Of a DNA stretch of 30,734 nt, positions 13,768-23,210 are shown in pieces. Under the pieces are notes generated by a model, which searched no databases, was not told where the DNA came from, and saw only the letters and a program-made list of their open reading frames with translations. How positions within the stretch are numbered: position 1 is the first letter of the stretch; each line of letters starts with the position of its first letter. This stretch comes from a virus, in the IMG/VR virus record IMGVR_UViG_3300021371_000002, positions 1 through 30,734 of that record; one strand, 5' to 3'. Position numbers and translations under genes: made by a program.

Positions 13768-14715
13768 TTAAGAATAAAGTACAATATCACTTCCGATTCC
13801 GTACTGAACTCCAGCAGTAAATCTCATAATTACTCTTACGTTTTTACTTCCGTCAATGTCAGCCATATCAATTAGCTTAACTAAGTTATGGTCAGACATT
13901 AAACCTGTTCCAAAGTAAAGGTTAGATTTTTCAGCTGCAACTGCAGTATTATTTGGTAATCCATTAGCAACAAAGATTTTTACACCATCGATAGAAAGGT
14001 TTTCACCATTTCCAAACCATAATGTACCTCTATTGTCAATACCATTTGCAACACCACCACCATTAGCATCAGTAATAGCAGCATATCCTCCTAAAGCTCT
14101 AACATATGCTTTAGCAATATTTTGTGAAACGTAAATGTAAAGATCGTCTTTACCATATAAAGTACTTGGTACTGCATCTACAATTTTTCCTAATTCTGCG
14201 ATTACGTTTGCAGCATTAACTCCACCTCCAACTGCAGCAACGTCAATAACGTCAGCATCAGCAGTCATTAATGGAACAAATCCATCAAATTCTCCTACGT
14301 TAGCTGTAGCGCCATTCCAAACGTTTTGTTCTGTTTTTTGAGCAACTTCTTTTGCAACGTGTGCAATTAAGAAACTTGCAAAATCAGGTGGCAAGTTATC
14401 AAAAGCAGAATAGCCCATTGATACAGCTCCCCAGTCTGATTCAAAAGGTGTTTTACATAATTCAAGGTTTACTTGAAATTGTTCTGGCTGAATAATTCTT
14501 TCTGTAAGTGATACAGTTCCAGCATTTGTAAAGTCGCAAGATTCATTAACAATTAAACCAGAAGTAGCAACCTTTTTGATTACTTCTTTATACTTAATGT
14601 TTGGCTTAATTTCAATAGCACCCTGACTTAATGTGTTACCACTCAAAAGAGCAGCAGCGATGTACTTACCTGCAAATTCTCCAGCATAAGTAGTAGTAAT
14701 AGTTGGTTGTGGCAT
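13768..14715 (-). CDS. Major capsid protein, HK97 fold
   Basis: A 315-aa product whose length and composition fit an HK97-fold capsid protein: N-terminal strand-rich part, a long helix (PDFASFLIAHVAKEVAQKTEQNVW, the spine-helix position), a P-domain/A-domain core with DDLYIYVSQNIAKAYVRAL, GTLWFG and SIDGVKIFVANGLPNN, and a C-terminal strand (VRVIMRFTAGVQYGIGSDIVLY). It follows the acidic scaffold-like gene and is followed by a terminator. The start has no Shine-Dalgarno but a strongly A-rich tract (14717-14735), as expected for Bacteroidota translation of abundant proteins. Confidence 0.82.
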   Translation of the reverse strand: MPQPTITTTYAGEFAGKYIAAALLSGNTLSQGAIEIKPNIKYKEVIKKVATSGLIVNESCDFTNAGTVSLTERIIQPEQFQVNLELCKTPFESDWGAVSMGYSAFDNLPPDFASFLIAHVAKEVAQKTEQNVWNGATANVGEFDGFVPLMTADADVIDVAAVGGGVNAANVIAELGKIVDAVPSTLYGKDDLYIYVSQNIAKAYVRALGGYAAITDANGGGVANGIDNRGTLWFGNGENLSIDGVKIFVANGLPNNTAVAAEKSNLYFGTGLMSDHNLVKLIDMADIDGSKNVRVIMRFTAGVQYGIGSDIVLYS

Positions 14716-14727
14716 AATTTTTTATTT

Positions 14728-15387
14728 TTATTTATTTAATTGATTTAATATATAGTCCATTGTAGAAGGCTTTCTGTTTGGTGCGATTCTAAAATTTTCT
14801 TTTTTTGCATTTCCATTTTCAGGACTATGCTTAATTGGAGCAGCAGCAGGTTGTGATAATTCTTCCTTTACTTGCTCGTTAACTTCTTCGTTAAATTCTT
14901 CTTTAATTGTTCTGGATTTAGGTTGTCTATTAACTTCTTCTTCCATTTCAACTTCTTCTTCCATATTTTTTTCTCCTACTTTAGATTTAAGGTCAGCAAT
15001 AGCATCTTCAAGATTTTTAATTCTTTTTTCCATTCCTGCCCAGTCATCTACTGCAGCTTCTTCTCCATCATCTACAAGTTCTTCTTCTTTTTCTAAATCT
15101 TCAGTTTCATCTTTAGATTCTTCTTCCTTTTGTGGTACTTCGTCAGATACTTCTCTAACGTCATCGATAATTCCTTCTTCTTTAACAACTATAAGTCTGC
15201 CATCTTCAAGCATATATTCGCCTACTGGCATAGCAACTTTTTCGTCATCTGTAAGAATGAAAATCTCTTTACCTTTTTCAAATGATTCTGCTTCTATACG
15301 AGTACCATTCTCAAGTTTTTGTTCTTCAAGTTTCACTTCAATATTTAGAAGCGTCTTGATTTGGTTTAACATTTCAGTTGATTTCAT
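14728..15387 (-). CDS. Acidic scaffold-like protein
   Basis: The 219-aa protein has a small N-terminal beta domain (KLENGTRIEAESF, KEIFILTDDEKVAMPVGEY, GRLIVVKEEG), a very acidic middle (EEESKDETEDLEKEEELVDD), a coiled-coil helix (WAGMEKRIKNLEDAIADLKSK) and a basic C-terminal tail (FRIAPNRKPSTMDYILNQL). The charge pattern and coiled coil directly upstream of the capsid gene are typical of scaffolding proteins, whose basic tail binds the capsid shell. It is the first gene downstream of bipartite motif P4. The role is inferred from composition and position. Confidence 0.65.
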   Translation of the reverse strand: MKSTEMLNQIKTLLNIEVKLEEQKLENGTRIEAESFEKGKEIFILTDDEKVAMPVGEYMLEDGRLIVVKEEGIIDDVREVSDEVPQKEEESKDETEDLEKEEELVDDGEEAAVDDWAGMEKRIKNLEDAIADLKSKVGEKNMEEEVEMEEEVNRQPKSRTIKEEFNEEVNEQVKEELSQPAAAPIKHSPENGNAKKENFRIAPNRKPSTMDYILNQLNK

Positions 15388-15394
15388 AATTATA

Positions 15395-15421
15395 TATATA
15401 ACGTGGTTAATTAATTTTTTT
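15395..15421 (-). promoter_or_regulatory. Bipartite phage promoter candidate P4 (scaffold-capsid-tube operon)
   Basis: GCAAAA (tttt at 15418-15421), 13 nt, ACGTTATATA (15404-15395), 7 nt before the ATG at 15387. It shares with P3 a longer block: TGCA, 6 nt, TTAATTAA, 2 nt, ACGT. Confidence 0.75.
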
Positions 15422-15427
15422 GCATTT

Positions 15428-15577
15428 TCAAATTGTTCTTGATATAACTCCTATGCCTTGTGCCCATAAAGAGCCATCACAACATTTTCTTGAATAAGTA
15501 TTTTTGTCTTTACATAAACAAGCACGTCTTGATCCTTTAGGACTTGAATAACTTGGAAAAAATGGTTTTTTAGGCAT
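15428..15577 (-). CDS. Small Cys-rich virion-module protein
   Basis: The 49-aa product starts MPKKPFFPSY. It contains RRACLCKDKNTYSRKCCDGS, with cysteines at 20, 22, 32 and 33, followed by LWAQGIG. The Cys pattern suggests a metal or disulfide-stabilised knot. It begins directly after the coiled-coil gene's stop (TAA-ATG). I recognise the YSRKCCDGSLWAQGIG pattern from other Bacteroidota phage head modules, but no function is known to me. Confidence 0.7.
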   Translation of the reverse strand: MPKKPFFPSYSSPKGSRRACLCKDKNTYSRKCCDGSLWAQGIGVISRTI

Positions 15578-16021
15578 TTATTTTATTTGATTATTAATGT
15601 CTTTTACATCTCTTATGTATTTTTGCGCTTCATTAATTTTAGCACTTAAAGATTGAGTAAAATCAAATAATTCATCAAATTCATTTATAGAATTTACAGA
15701 TATTCCTAATTCTTTAGCTTGTGAAGATATTTTTCTTAAAACATCATCGCCTTTACGAATTAAATCACTTATTTTTTTAATGTTTGTTTCTGCTCCTATA
15801 ACTGACTTTGCACTATTTTTAACTTTTTCAATTCTTGTTTTAAGATTCACATATTCTTTTACTACTCCTTTTGATGCAGTTTCAACGTCATCTAATATTC
15901 TTTCTGCATTTCCTAAATTGCTTATTATTTGTCTTGCGTCATCAACTGCACCTAATTCAACTTTTTCTGATTTCAATTCAGTTTGAATCATATTAAATAC
16001 TTTGTTTATATGCTTACTCAT
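15578..16021 (-). CDS. Coiled-coil protein related to the protease C-terminus
   Basis: A 147-aa, almost wholly helical and charged protein. It begins with KSEKVELGAVDDA and later has SQAKELGISVN. Both stretches have counterparts in the C-terminal part of the adjacent XkdF-like protease (KGEKVELSLVSDF and ASAKEIGVNIN), suggesting partial duplication. Helical proteins beside the protease often act as scaffold or protease substrates. It lies 4 nt after the protease gene. Confidence 0.6.
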   Translation of the reverse strand: MSKHINKVFNMIQTELKSEKVELGAVDDARQIISNLGNAERILDDVETASKGVVKEYVNLKTRIEKVKNSAKSVIGAETNIKKISDLIRKGDDVLRKISSQAKELGISVNSINEFDELFDFTQSLSAKINEAQKYIRDVKDINNQIK

Positions 16022-16025
16022 AGTT

Positions 16026-16913
16026 TTATTTTAATAAATTGATAAATTGGTTCATTGATTTAATATTTCTATCTAAATTTGGTCTGTTATCTAAAATATC
16101 ATTTATATTAACACCAATTTCTTTAGCAGAAGCAGAAATTTTATTATAAGGTTTTAATAATTCTTTAAATTGATTTATATTTTTTTTAATTTTTGAAATT
16201 AATTTTTGTTTTTTATTTTCAATATTTGAAAATTCATCTCCTAATGATAAAGAATTTTTAACTGCTAAAGCATATTCAGTTTTAAAATCACTAACTAAAC
16301 TTAATTCAACTTTTTCGCCTTTGACTATTTTTTCTATTTGACTTAATAATAGGTCTGCTTGTTTTTCTGACATATCTTCTTTTATTGATTCTTTTGGTCG
16401 TTCCATTTTATCTGCAAAGTAACCCTCAATAGAAAATCCTTTTACTTTACCTGTTTTTACATAGTCATTCCAAACTTCATCATTGTTGACTTTGACAGCT
16501 CCCATCCAAGTACCTACTGGCACATTCATTCCATACTTTCTGGACTTGTCGTGTACTTCATCTTCAACAAGCCAAGATTCTACTAAACTTAAACCACTTA
16601 ATGAATGTTGGTGTTCTAATGTTGAATTGTTTTGGTTACCCTTTGTCAAATACATTTGGGAGGCTTTTAAGACCGTATCTTTAGAGAAGTATATATAATA
16701 TTCATCTTCTCCATTATTTCGATATATAGGCTTGTTAGGTATTAATAAAGCTCCCATTAATATCTTTTTTTCTTTATCTATTTCTGCAAGTTTAACTTCA
16801 TTACTTTTTAAAGCAACAAAATCTTCTTCTATGGCAGGATTTTCAACTATGGATATTGCTTCGATTCCAGATTCTTCTTGATTTTCGTCAAGGATTAATT
16901 CGACTATCTTCAT
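16026..16913 (-). CDS. Prohead protease, XkdF-like (peptidase S78_2)
   Basis: The 295-aa protein has SIVENPAIEEDF at 21-32, a hallmark of XkdF-type phage serine proteases, then GALLIPNKPIYR at 54-65, a conserved His in STLEHQHSLSG (His101/His103), and the nucleophile-type Ser161 in KVKGFSIEGYF. Residues about 180-295 form a helical extension, possibly a built-in scaffold. It would process scaffold and head proteins during capsid maturation. The bipartite motif P3 lies 4 nt before its ATG. Confidence 0.78.
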   Translation of the reverse strand: MKIVELILDENQEESGIEAISIVENPAIEEDFVALKSNEVKLAEIDKEKKILMGALLIPNKPIYRNNGEDEYYIYFSKDTVLKASQMYLTKGNQNNSTLEHQHSLSGLSLVESWLVEDEVHDKSRKYGMNVPVGTWMGAVKVNNDEVWNDYVKTGKVKGFSIEGYFADKMERPKESIKEDMSEKQADLLLSQIEKIVKGEKVELSLVSDFKTEYALAVKNSLSLGDEFSNIENKKQKLISKIKKNINQFKELLKPYNKISASAKEIGVNINDILDNRPNLDRNIKSMNQFINLLK

Positions 16914-16917
16914 ATTT

Positions 16918-16944
16918 TATATAACGTTATTAATTAAAAATTTT
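16918..16944 (-). promoter_or_regulatory. Bipartite phage promoter candidate P3 (protease gene)
   Basis: GCAAAA (tttt at 16941-16944), 13 nt, ACGTTATATA (16927-16918), 4 nt before the ATG at 16913. It occupies the whole gap between the tape-measure stop and the protease start. Confidence 0.75.
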
Positions 16945-16948
16945 GCAT

Positions 16949-18700
16949 TTATATTGTTGCTCCTTCTACAATATTTCTTTCAAGCCCTTGTGCAGTCGTT
17001 ACATCGTTGCTTACAACGTATGCTCTTACTGGTTCACTTGCTTGATTTCCTAATGCATCTGCTAACTGACTTGTAGCTCCTTGACCTACTACATTAAATG
17101 CAGGTGGCGCTGCTGGTGTTGGAGGTACAGGTGAACCACCACCTATTGATGCTCCTGCTGGTGGCGTAGGATCAGGCGTTGATGTTATTGTTTTAACATT
17201 TGCAATACCTGCTGCAGTAACTGCTGCTGCACCTATAAATCCAAATATACCTCCTTGAGCTAATGCCTTTGTAGCACCTGCATAAGTATCTCTAATGGCT
17301 TGTACGATTGCTATAGCTTTACCAAACTTTGAGTTTTTACCTACAATACTTGCGATGTCTGTTAGGGCTTGAGTAGTTAGTTCTGCTTTAGATTTATTTA
17401 ATGCTTTTTCTATTTCAACTTGTTTATTAGCATTTTCTTGTTGATAGGCAAGTAATTCATTGTTGGCATCTACATAGGCTTGAGTTCCTTCTTTATATTG
17501 ATCTCTTTTTTCTGTTAATCTTTGTGATTCTATTTCGCTTTCTTTTTGAGCAATATCTAATTGTGCTTGTAGTCTTAAATAATCGTTTTCTATTTGTTCT
17601 GCAGTAAATTCTGATTGTGCTTTATTTCTTTCTGCTTCTGCATCACTTATAGATTGATTCAATTCTTTTTGTTCCCTATCTAATGCTAAATCATTTGCTT
17701 TTTGTTCTGACCTAAATCCTGCAACTTGTGCTTGAACTGCTAATAGTTCATTTTGTGCTTCTATTAATGCTATTTGGTTTTCATCATTTCCATTCTTGTC
17801 AAATTGTGCTTGAGCTGCTGCAAGTATAGCATTAGCATTAGCTAACATTGCTTTTTCTTGTTCGTCTAATACTGCATTTAATTCATCATTAGCTTTCTTT
17901 CTTTCAGCTATAGTATTTCTTTCTTCATCTCTAACTTGTCTTAATCTTTCTGCTTGTAGATCATATTTTTCAATAAGCCCTTGATTAGCTACTGCTGCGA
18001 GTTCTGCAGTTTTAGCAAGATTAATATTTTCTGTTGCAGCTTTAACAGTTTCTTTAACATAGTTAGTAGTAGCCGTAACAACTTTATCTACTGCTTCTAC
18101 TGTTTTGTCAAATGAATCGTCAACACCTGTAACAACGTCTACTAATTCTTTACCTGCATTAGACGCTGCTTCCATAGCACCTGCAAAATCTCCTTCAAAT
18201 ACTTTTTTTATAGCACTTCCTAAAAACGTAATAGAATCTAATAATGATACAATTCTTTCTACAACATTTTCTACTATAGCGTTTCCGAAATCAATCATAT
18301 TTTGAACAGGGTCATCAAAAGCTGCTTTAAAAAATTCTTTAACACTACCTAAATTTCCAAATATAAAATTGAAAAAATCATTAAAAGCTAATGACAATGT
18401 TTCAAACGTAATAGAAAAAAAGTCTGCTACCTTTTGGTTTTCATTTAGAACTTCTGTAAACTTTGCAAATCCTGCTACTATAAGTCCAATACCTAATGCT
18501 TTTAATGCACTACCTATTTTTTTTACACCTCCTGCAGTTTTATCAGATGCTTTTTCTACACCTTTTAAGCCTTTGGCAGTTTCTTCATTACCTTTCTTAA
18601 CTTCTTTATTAAGATTAACTATTTCGTCTGTTAGGTTATCTACACCTTTTTCAGCTTTTTTAGTTTCTATGTCTAATTGGACTTGTATTACTTCTGCCAT
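16949..18700 (-). CDS. Tail tape measure protein
   Basis: The 583-aa protein has an N-terminal coiled coil, hydrophobic helices (ALKALGIGLIVAGFAKF, FFNFIFG, SLLDSITFLGSAIKKVFEG), a long charged Ala/Glu/Gln-rich coiled-coil middle, a second hydrophobic region (GGIFGFIGAAAVTAAGIA) and a Pro-rich tail (PTPPAGASIGGGSPVPPTPA). This layout is that of a siphophage tape measure. At about 0.15 nm per residue it predicts a tail of roughly 85-90 nm (inference). It follows the tail-tip genes and overlaps a 47-aa gene by 13 nt. Confidence 0.85.
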   Translation of the reverse strand: MAEVIQVQLDIETKKAEKGVDNLTDEIVNLNKEVKKGNEETAKGLKGVEKASDKTAGGVKKIGSALKALGIGLIVAGFAKFTEVLNENQKVADFFSITFETLSLAFNDFFNFIFGNLGSVKEFFKAAFDDPVQNMIDFGNAIVENVVERIVSLLDSITFLGSAIKKVFEGDFAGAMEAASNAGKELVDVVTGVDDSFDKTVEAVDKVVTATTNYVKETVKAATENINLAKTAELAAVANQGLIEKYDLQAERLRQVRDEERNTIAERKKANDELNAVLDEQEKAMLANANAILAAAQAQFDKNGNDENQIALIEAQNELLAVQAQVAGFRSEQKANDLALDREQKELNQSISDAEAERNKAQSEFTAEQIENDYLRLQAQLDIAQKESEIESQRLTEKRDQYKEGTQAYVDANNELLAYQQENANKQVEIEKALNKSKAELTTQALTDIASIVGKNSKFGKAIAIVQAIRDTYAGATKALAQGGIFGFIGAAAVTAAGIANVKTITSTPDPTPPAGASIGGGSPVPPTPAAPPAFNVVGQGATSQLADALGNQASEPVRAYVVSNDVTTAQGLERNIVEGATI

Positions 18701-18831
18701 TTTATTTCTCTTTTAATTTGTTTAAATCCTTCTTTAAAGGTTTCAGCTAATTTATATTTACCTTGTGCAATTCTAATGCTTTCTGTTTCTCCGTCTACGA
18801 TCTTTAATAATTCTAATATATTTTTTATCAT
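18688..18831 (-). CDS. Small helical protein before the tape measure
   Basis: A 47-aa product starting MIKNILELLK, predicted wholly helical with alternating charge (SIRIAQGKYKLAETFKEGFK). It starts 4 nt after the tail protein's stop and overlaps the tape-measure start by 13 nt, a coupling typical of a translated gene. It may be a tail-assembly accessory protein. Confidence 0.62.
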   Translation of the reverse strand: MIKNILELLKIVDGETESIRIAQGKYKLAETFKEGFKQIKREIKWQK

Positions 18832-18835
18832 AATT

Positions 18836-21208
18836 TTAAGGTTGACCACATAATATGTTTGTTATAACTCCTGATGAATTTACTGTCATACTCATAAGAT
18901 ATGAACTATCTGTACATCTTGTTGTTGTTTCGCTTGAACCATCCTGATAATATGTTCCTGCTGCTAATGTTGTTGTTAATGCCTGATCTGTATATATAAC
19001 ATCTCCATTAGATAAATTTTGTGCATCTCCTATTAGACTATCATAATAATAATCAGAATAATTAGGATATGTTTGATACACATCTGTCAACACTCTAAAG
19101 TTTCCTGATACATTTCCAATATAACTATTGTTAAGTAATTCCATTGAACTTTCTCCAGTTATTAAATTAGTAGTTAAGTTATTTATGTTATAACTTTGAT
19201 TATTAATAACTACCCTATCATTCATATTTAGCTTGTAAATAATTTTTAAAGGTAAATAGGCTTTTAATTTTGTTAATCTTCTTTTACTATTAAATATGTC
19301 CTGTATGTATTCTAAATAATTTTCTTGGAATAATGTTCCTGTAAAATCTGTCTCTAAACTATATTCGTTTATCTCTAAATAAAAATTAAGGTTTTTTGTA
19401 CTCGCAGAAGAACTTGTGCTTAAACTATTGCTTGGTATATAATAAGAAGTTAATTCACTATGTGTTCCTGACAAGTCATCTTGGAATGAAATAGGTGTTG
19501 TTCCTGCACCTGTTTGTCTTATAGGGTAAAATATTAATGGCTTACCAAAGTAAGGTTCATAATTGTCATCTACAAAATATCCGTATTGTATAGTTGTTTC
19601 ATTATTAGGTGCAGATAATGTAGTGTTTGCATCTACTAATCTTTCGTATTGTAAATGTTCAAAAGGTATTGTTACTTTATAAATAGGATTTGGTGCATCA
19701 AAGTTATTGCCAACTGTATTATTTCCAGTAAACCCTTCTGAACCCCATATCTTATTTTGTAGTTGTTGATATTGTAAAGCGAGTAATGTTCCTGTTCCTT
19801 CATAAGAAAAATCTATTTCTCTATATGGTAAAGCTACATTAACTTGACTTGTGTTTGTATCTACATATTCACTTATATCATAACTTGTTCCTGCTGTATA
19901 AAAGTCATCTAATTTTTGTACTTTGATTTTTCCAAAGTCTGCATCTTGTGCATCACTAACATAATAAGCTGTTAAATTAAACATCTTAAATATAGCTGTT
20001 AGAAAATCTATAATTTTCATATCAGGTATTTGTTCAGTAATTATAAATTCAACATTAGCAGTAGCATTAAACGTACCTGTATCATAAGTTTCAGAACCCC
20101 ATACACTACCATCTGCAAAACCTGCTAATTCCCATTCTATTTTAGAAAATGTTATGTCAGTTGAAACTCTTATTATTATATTGTAAACTGCAGCATCCAT
20201 AAAACCCATATCTCCAGCATCATATATATTGTCTCCAGTTTGTTGTGTGAACGATGCCCATACAGTACCATTACGATTAATAATAACATCATAAGGTTCA
20301 GATGAAGCAGTTTCTATTGTAAGCTGTTGTAATACATTAGGCAAATATCCTGAATTAATTATTAAACCTGAACCATCTATTACAGTTGTTTTACTACCTG
20401 CACCAGAAGAAGGAAACCCTGTAACTAATGTAGGGAATGTAGTGACTTGAGTAGCAGGTTCAACTAAACCTTTTTTTCTATGTAACCACATATGCAAGTT
20501 GTAAAATTCTGCATTGCTTGTACTAAAAAAATCATCTGTAAAAACCAATGATGGATAACTTGCTGTTATTGCTTCTATAATTTCGTATAATCTTATAGCG
20601 TATTTTAAATCTTCCCAATAAACACCGTGTTCGTGTGAACCATTTTGATACCATAAATTTCCAGTAGCATCTGATTGATGTCCTCCTGAATCATAATATA
20701 ATCTTGATAAATTTGAATTAGCTCCAGATGTTATTAATGGACATAATATAGCGTTACTTGTATTTTGTAATTTTGCTTTTATGTTAGCAGCATCATAGGT
20801 TAAATTGTATTGGTTTAAATCACTTAATGCTCCTAATTTATCTTCTCTTAATATATCTTTTATGTTTACTGTTTCTCCAAAGAATGTAATGCGATATGCA
20901 TACGCTTTATTTAATTTTAAGTCAACACCATCAAGCCTAATATAACCTTGCTTAAAAGCTACGTTATTAAGTTCTATGTTTGCATCTACTTTATTTCTTG
21001 CATCAAACCCACCAGTTATATTAAAGTTGTAATAATGTTTGAATATCTTATTATTAGCTTTAGAAGCTGGAACTGTAAACGTTTGAGTAAATTCAGTAAA
21101 TATTTTTGCAGGGTCTTTAATGTTTTGTATAGATTGGTTAAACGAAACCTGCTCATCCTTAAATAAGTCAATTCTTTCATTTGCTATATAGAGTTGTAGT
21201 TTCTGCAT
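18836..21208 (-). CDS. Tail/baseplate hub-like structural protein
   Basis: The 790-aa protein begins with LYIANERIDLFKDEQVSFNQ and FTEFTQTFTVPASKANNKIF, an N-terminal pattern I recognise from large tail proteins of Bacteroidota phages. The rest is beta-rich with many aromatic residues and no catalytic motif. Position next to the tape measure suggests a distal-tail or hub protein. It is coupled directly to the preceding tail protein (ATG overlaps its stop at 21208). Confidence 0.62.
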   Translation of the reverse strand: MQKLQLYIANERIDLFKDEQVSFNQSIQNIKDPAKIFTEFTQTFTVPASKANNKIFKHYYNFNITGGFDARNKVDANIELNNVAFKQGYIRLDGVDLKLNKAYAYRITFFGETVNIKDILREDKLGALSDLNQYNLTYDAANIKAKLQNTSNAILCPLITSGANSNLSRLYYDSGGHQSDATGNLWYQNGSHEHGVYWEDLKYAIRLYEIIEAITASYPSLVFTDDFFSTSNAEFYNLHMWLHRKKGLVEPATQVTTFPTLVTGFPSSGAGSKTTVIDGSGLIINSGYLPNVLQQLTIETASSEPYDVIINRNGTVWASFTQQTGDNIYDAGDMGFMDAAVYNIIIRVSTDITFSKIEWELAGFADGSVWGSETYDTGTFNATANVEFIITEQIPDMKIIDFLTAIFKMFNLTAYYVSDAQDADFGKIKVQKLDDFYTAGTSYDISEYVDTNTSQVNVALPYREIDFSYEGTGTLLALQYQQLQNKIWGSEGFTGNNTVGNNFDAPNPIYKVTIPFEHLQYERLVDANTTLSAPNNETTIQYGYFVDDNYEPYFGKPLIFYPIRQTGAGTTPISFQDDLSGTHSELTSYYIPSNSLSTSSSASTKNLNFYLEINEYSLETDFTGTLFQENYLEYIQDIFNSKRRLTKLKAYLPLKIIYKLNMNDRVVINNQSYNINNLTTNLITGESSMELLNNSYIGNVSGNFRVLTDVYQTYPNYSDYYYDSLIGDAQNLSNGDVIYTDQALTTTLAAGTYYQDGSSETTTRCTDSSYLMSMTVNSSGVITNILCGQP

Positions 21209-22203
21209 TATCTAACATTGTTTATGTAATCGAATGACATATCAAAATCAAAAGTATATTCTATTAATTTGTCGTTTAGTGATGTCTTTTTTACTAAATT
21301 GTTTTTTCTAACATTTACAGGCACTACTTCATCTTGACTTGGATTAAATGGTTTTGGTCTTGTAAGCCATACTTGTTCTGATAGCATTAATTCTTCAAAC
21401 CATTGATTAGCCCATTCAGGATAATAACCAGAACTTAAAGTAACGCTTGTATTAGCTATAGTATTGTAGTCTTGTTTGGTATGTACATTTTCATCATAAG
21501 TTCCTGTAGAACTAATTATGTTTCTTTGAAACTGCTCTTGTTTTTTGTTTGTAGTATTTACTGATTTTAAGAAAAACCAAATGTCTTGTAAAGCACCAAA
21601 TTTATTTACAAATGTAACTTTATGACCATCTCCGTATTTAGTACAGTCTACTCTTACTATATTCATTTTAGTTCCTGCAGGACTACCTATTATTTCTGTT
21701 GCAGTTGTTGAATATACTTGATAGCCTAATTGCTCTAAAACTGTTATATAAGGAACATATCCTCCTTTGTTATTTGGAACATAAATATAATATTCATTGT
21801 TTGTTGTTCCATAAGGGTCAGGGCTAATAAGCCAATTAGGTCTTGAGCCAAAAGGCACTGTTGGATTATCTCCTTCCATAAAAGTTCCATAAGCATCATA
21901 ACCTATATCAGTAAACGTATCTGTTGTTAATGCAGTTCCTGTTCCATCTGTTGATGCGTGTGATGTTAATGTAGATATAATTGCTAATGTTTCAGCACTA
22001 TAAGTTCCGTTAAAAGTAATATTAATAAAATCCCTACAAAGTTCTGCTATTTCCCATAACATTGTTTCATTTAAAGATGTTCTTTTTACAAGTGTATATT
22101 GTATAGTTCCATCAATACTAATAGTTATTTTTGCAGAATTAGGGCTTCCTGTATCTGCTGTTGCTGATTTATATTGTGGACTTCTTAATGCTATTGCTGC
22201 CAT
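21208..22203 (-). CDS. Tail structural protein, possible distal-tail/tip component
   Basis: The 331-aa beta-rich protein starts MAAIALRSPQYKSA. It has a repeated ITISIDGTIQYTLVKR hairpin, KVTFVNKFGALQDIWFFLKS in the middle, and a C-terminal EYTFDFDMSFDYINNVR. The FVNKFGALQDIWFF motif recurs in tail proteins of this phage group in my recollection. It is tightly packed with its neighbours, sharing a base with the hub-like gene, so it probably assembles with it at the tail tip. Confidence 0.58.
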   Translation of the reverse strand: MAAIALRSPQYKSATADTGSPNSAKITISIDGTIQYTLVKRTSLNETMLWEIAELCRDFINITFNGTYSAETLAIISTLTSHASTDGTGTALTTDTFTDIGYDAYGTFMEGDNPTVPFGSRPNWLISPDPYGTTNNEYYIYVPNNKGGYVPYITVLEQLGYQVYSTTATEIIGSPAGTKMNIVRVDCTKYGDGHKVTFVNKFGALQDIWFFLKSVNTTNKKQEQFQRNIISSTGTYDENVHTKQDYNTIANTSVTLSSGYYPEWANQWFEELMLSEQVWLTRPKPFNPSQDEVVPVNVRKNNLVKKTSLNDKLIEYTFDFDMSFDYINNVR

Positions 22204-22206
22204 TGT

Positions 22207-22740
22207 TTATTTTTTTGTTCCTAATATTATTCCTTTTTCTATATCTAATATAAAGTCGTTTATCAATTCTTCTGGCAGTCTTTTAAAAGCTGCTTCAAAT
22301 GGTTTAGTAAAAAAGTATGTAGGTTTAAAACCTTGTGCATATATACTTCTTTGTAATACAAATGCCATACTCTTATAACTTCCTTTTTTAAACTTACCTT
22401 CTTTATCTCTAAATCTTATATTCTTACTTTGAGCCCAGTCTCTTAACGGTTGCATTGGAGGCATCTTTTGTTTGTAACTAAACTTGCTATTAGGTGCTTT
22501 TTGCCTACCTCCTTTTATTAATGCAGGATTAGCACCTTTAACACCTTGATCTTGAAATATACCGTAATCTTCCATATAGAAGTCAAGTATAAATCCTTTT
22601 TGTTCTTCATCTAATGTGTATCTTATTGATTCATATAATGCCCCACCCCCTTGTTTGTTTTTAGTTAGTCTTGTTCTGGCTTGTTGAACAACATACCTAC
22701 CAAAATCATTTAGGGCTTTATTTATATTCTCAAAATTCAT
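22207..22740 (-). CDS. HK97 gp10-like head-tail connector/tail component
   Basis: The 177-aa protein has an N-terminal helix (INKALNDFGRYVVQQARTRL), a strand pair ending EDYGIFQDQGVKG at 58-69 (the YAxFVExGT-like signature of the gp10 family), then a basic loop and MPPMQPLRDWAQSKNIRF and a C-terminal helix pair. This is the neck protein that joins connector and tail terminator. It shares a base with the tail terminator-like gene upstream (stop/start at 22740). Confidence 0.7.
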   Translation of the reverse strand: MNFENINKALNDFGRYVVQQARTRLTKNKQGGGALYESIRYTLDEEQKGFILDFYMEDYGIFQDQGVKGANPALIKGGRQKAPNSKFSYKQKMPPMQPLRDWAQSKNIRFRDKEGKFKKGSYKSMAFVLQRSIYAQGFKPTYFFTKPFEAAFKRLPEELINDFILDIEKGIILGTKK

Positions 22741-23210
22741 TAACAGATTTTAATATCATTATAAATTACTATATCCATTGTTGCAGTCCATCCAGCTAAT
22801 TGGTTCTCAAACCTGTCATAAAATGGTTCACAATTTACAGGACTATCTAATTGGTATTTGTCTTTGTATAATGTTCCCATTCTTAAAACTTGTATTACTT
22901 TGTTTAATACTGCCAGTTGTGTGTTTAGTATATCTTGTTCATTGTTGTTTCCTATAAACCTATCTTCTGTTGGTAATTTAGATTGATCTACAATATCCAT
23001 AGCCAAGATGCTTATATTAAACGTAAGCGTTTGTTCTTCTTGTGTTACGTTGTTGACTATAATGTGAGCAAGGGGGAATATATCTTGCTTGTTAAGATTG
23101 ACATCATATAGGTCTCCAGTTGTTACTGTATTACAATTTATGTCAGCTAAAAGCTGGTCTTTTATTGTTTCAGTTAATTGGTAAAATCCCCTTATTCCTT
23201 GTTGGCTCAT
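22740..23210 (-). CDS. Putative tail terminator/completion protein
   Basis: The 156-aa protein has an alpha/beta pattern: helix (YQLTETIKDQLLADIN), strands (FPLAHIIVNNVTQEEQTLTF, NISILAMDIVD), helix (TQLAVLNKVIQVLRMG), and a final strand pair (GWTATMDIVIYND). This order is that of gpU/gp17-type tail terminators, and its neighbours are a gp10-like connector and the chaperone. The start overlaps the stop of the frameshifted chaperone product as ATGA. Confidence 0.6.
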   Translation of the reverse strand: MSQQGIRGFYQLTETIKDQLLADINCNTVTTGDLYDVNLNKQDIFPLAHIIVNNVTQEEQTLTFNISILAMDIVDQSKLPTEDRFIGNNNEQDILNTQLAVLNKVIQVLRMGTLYKDKYQLDSPVNCEPFYDRFENQLAGWTATMDIVIYNDIKIC

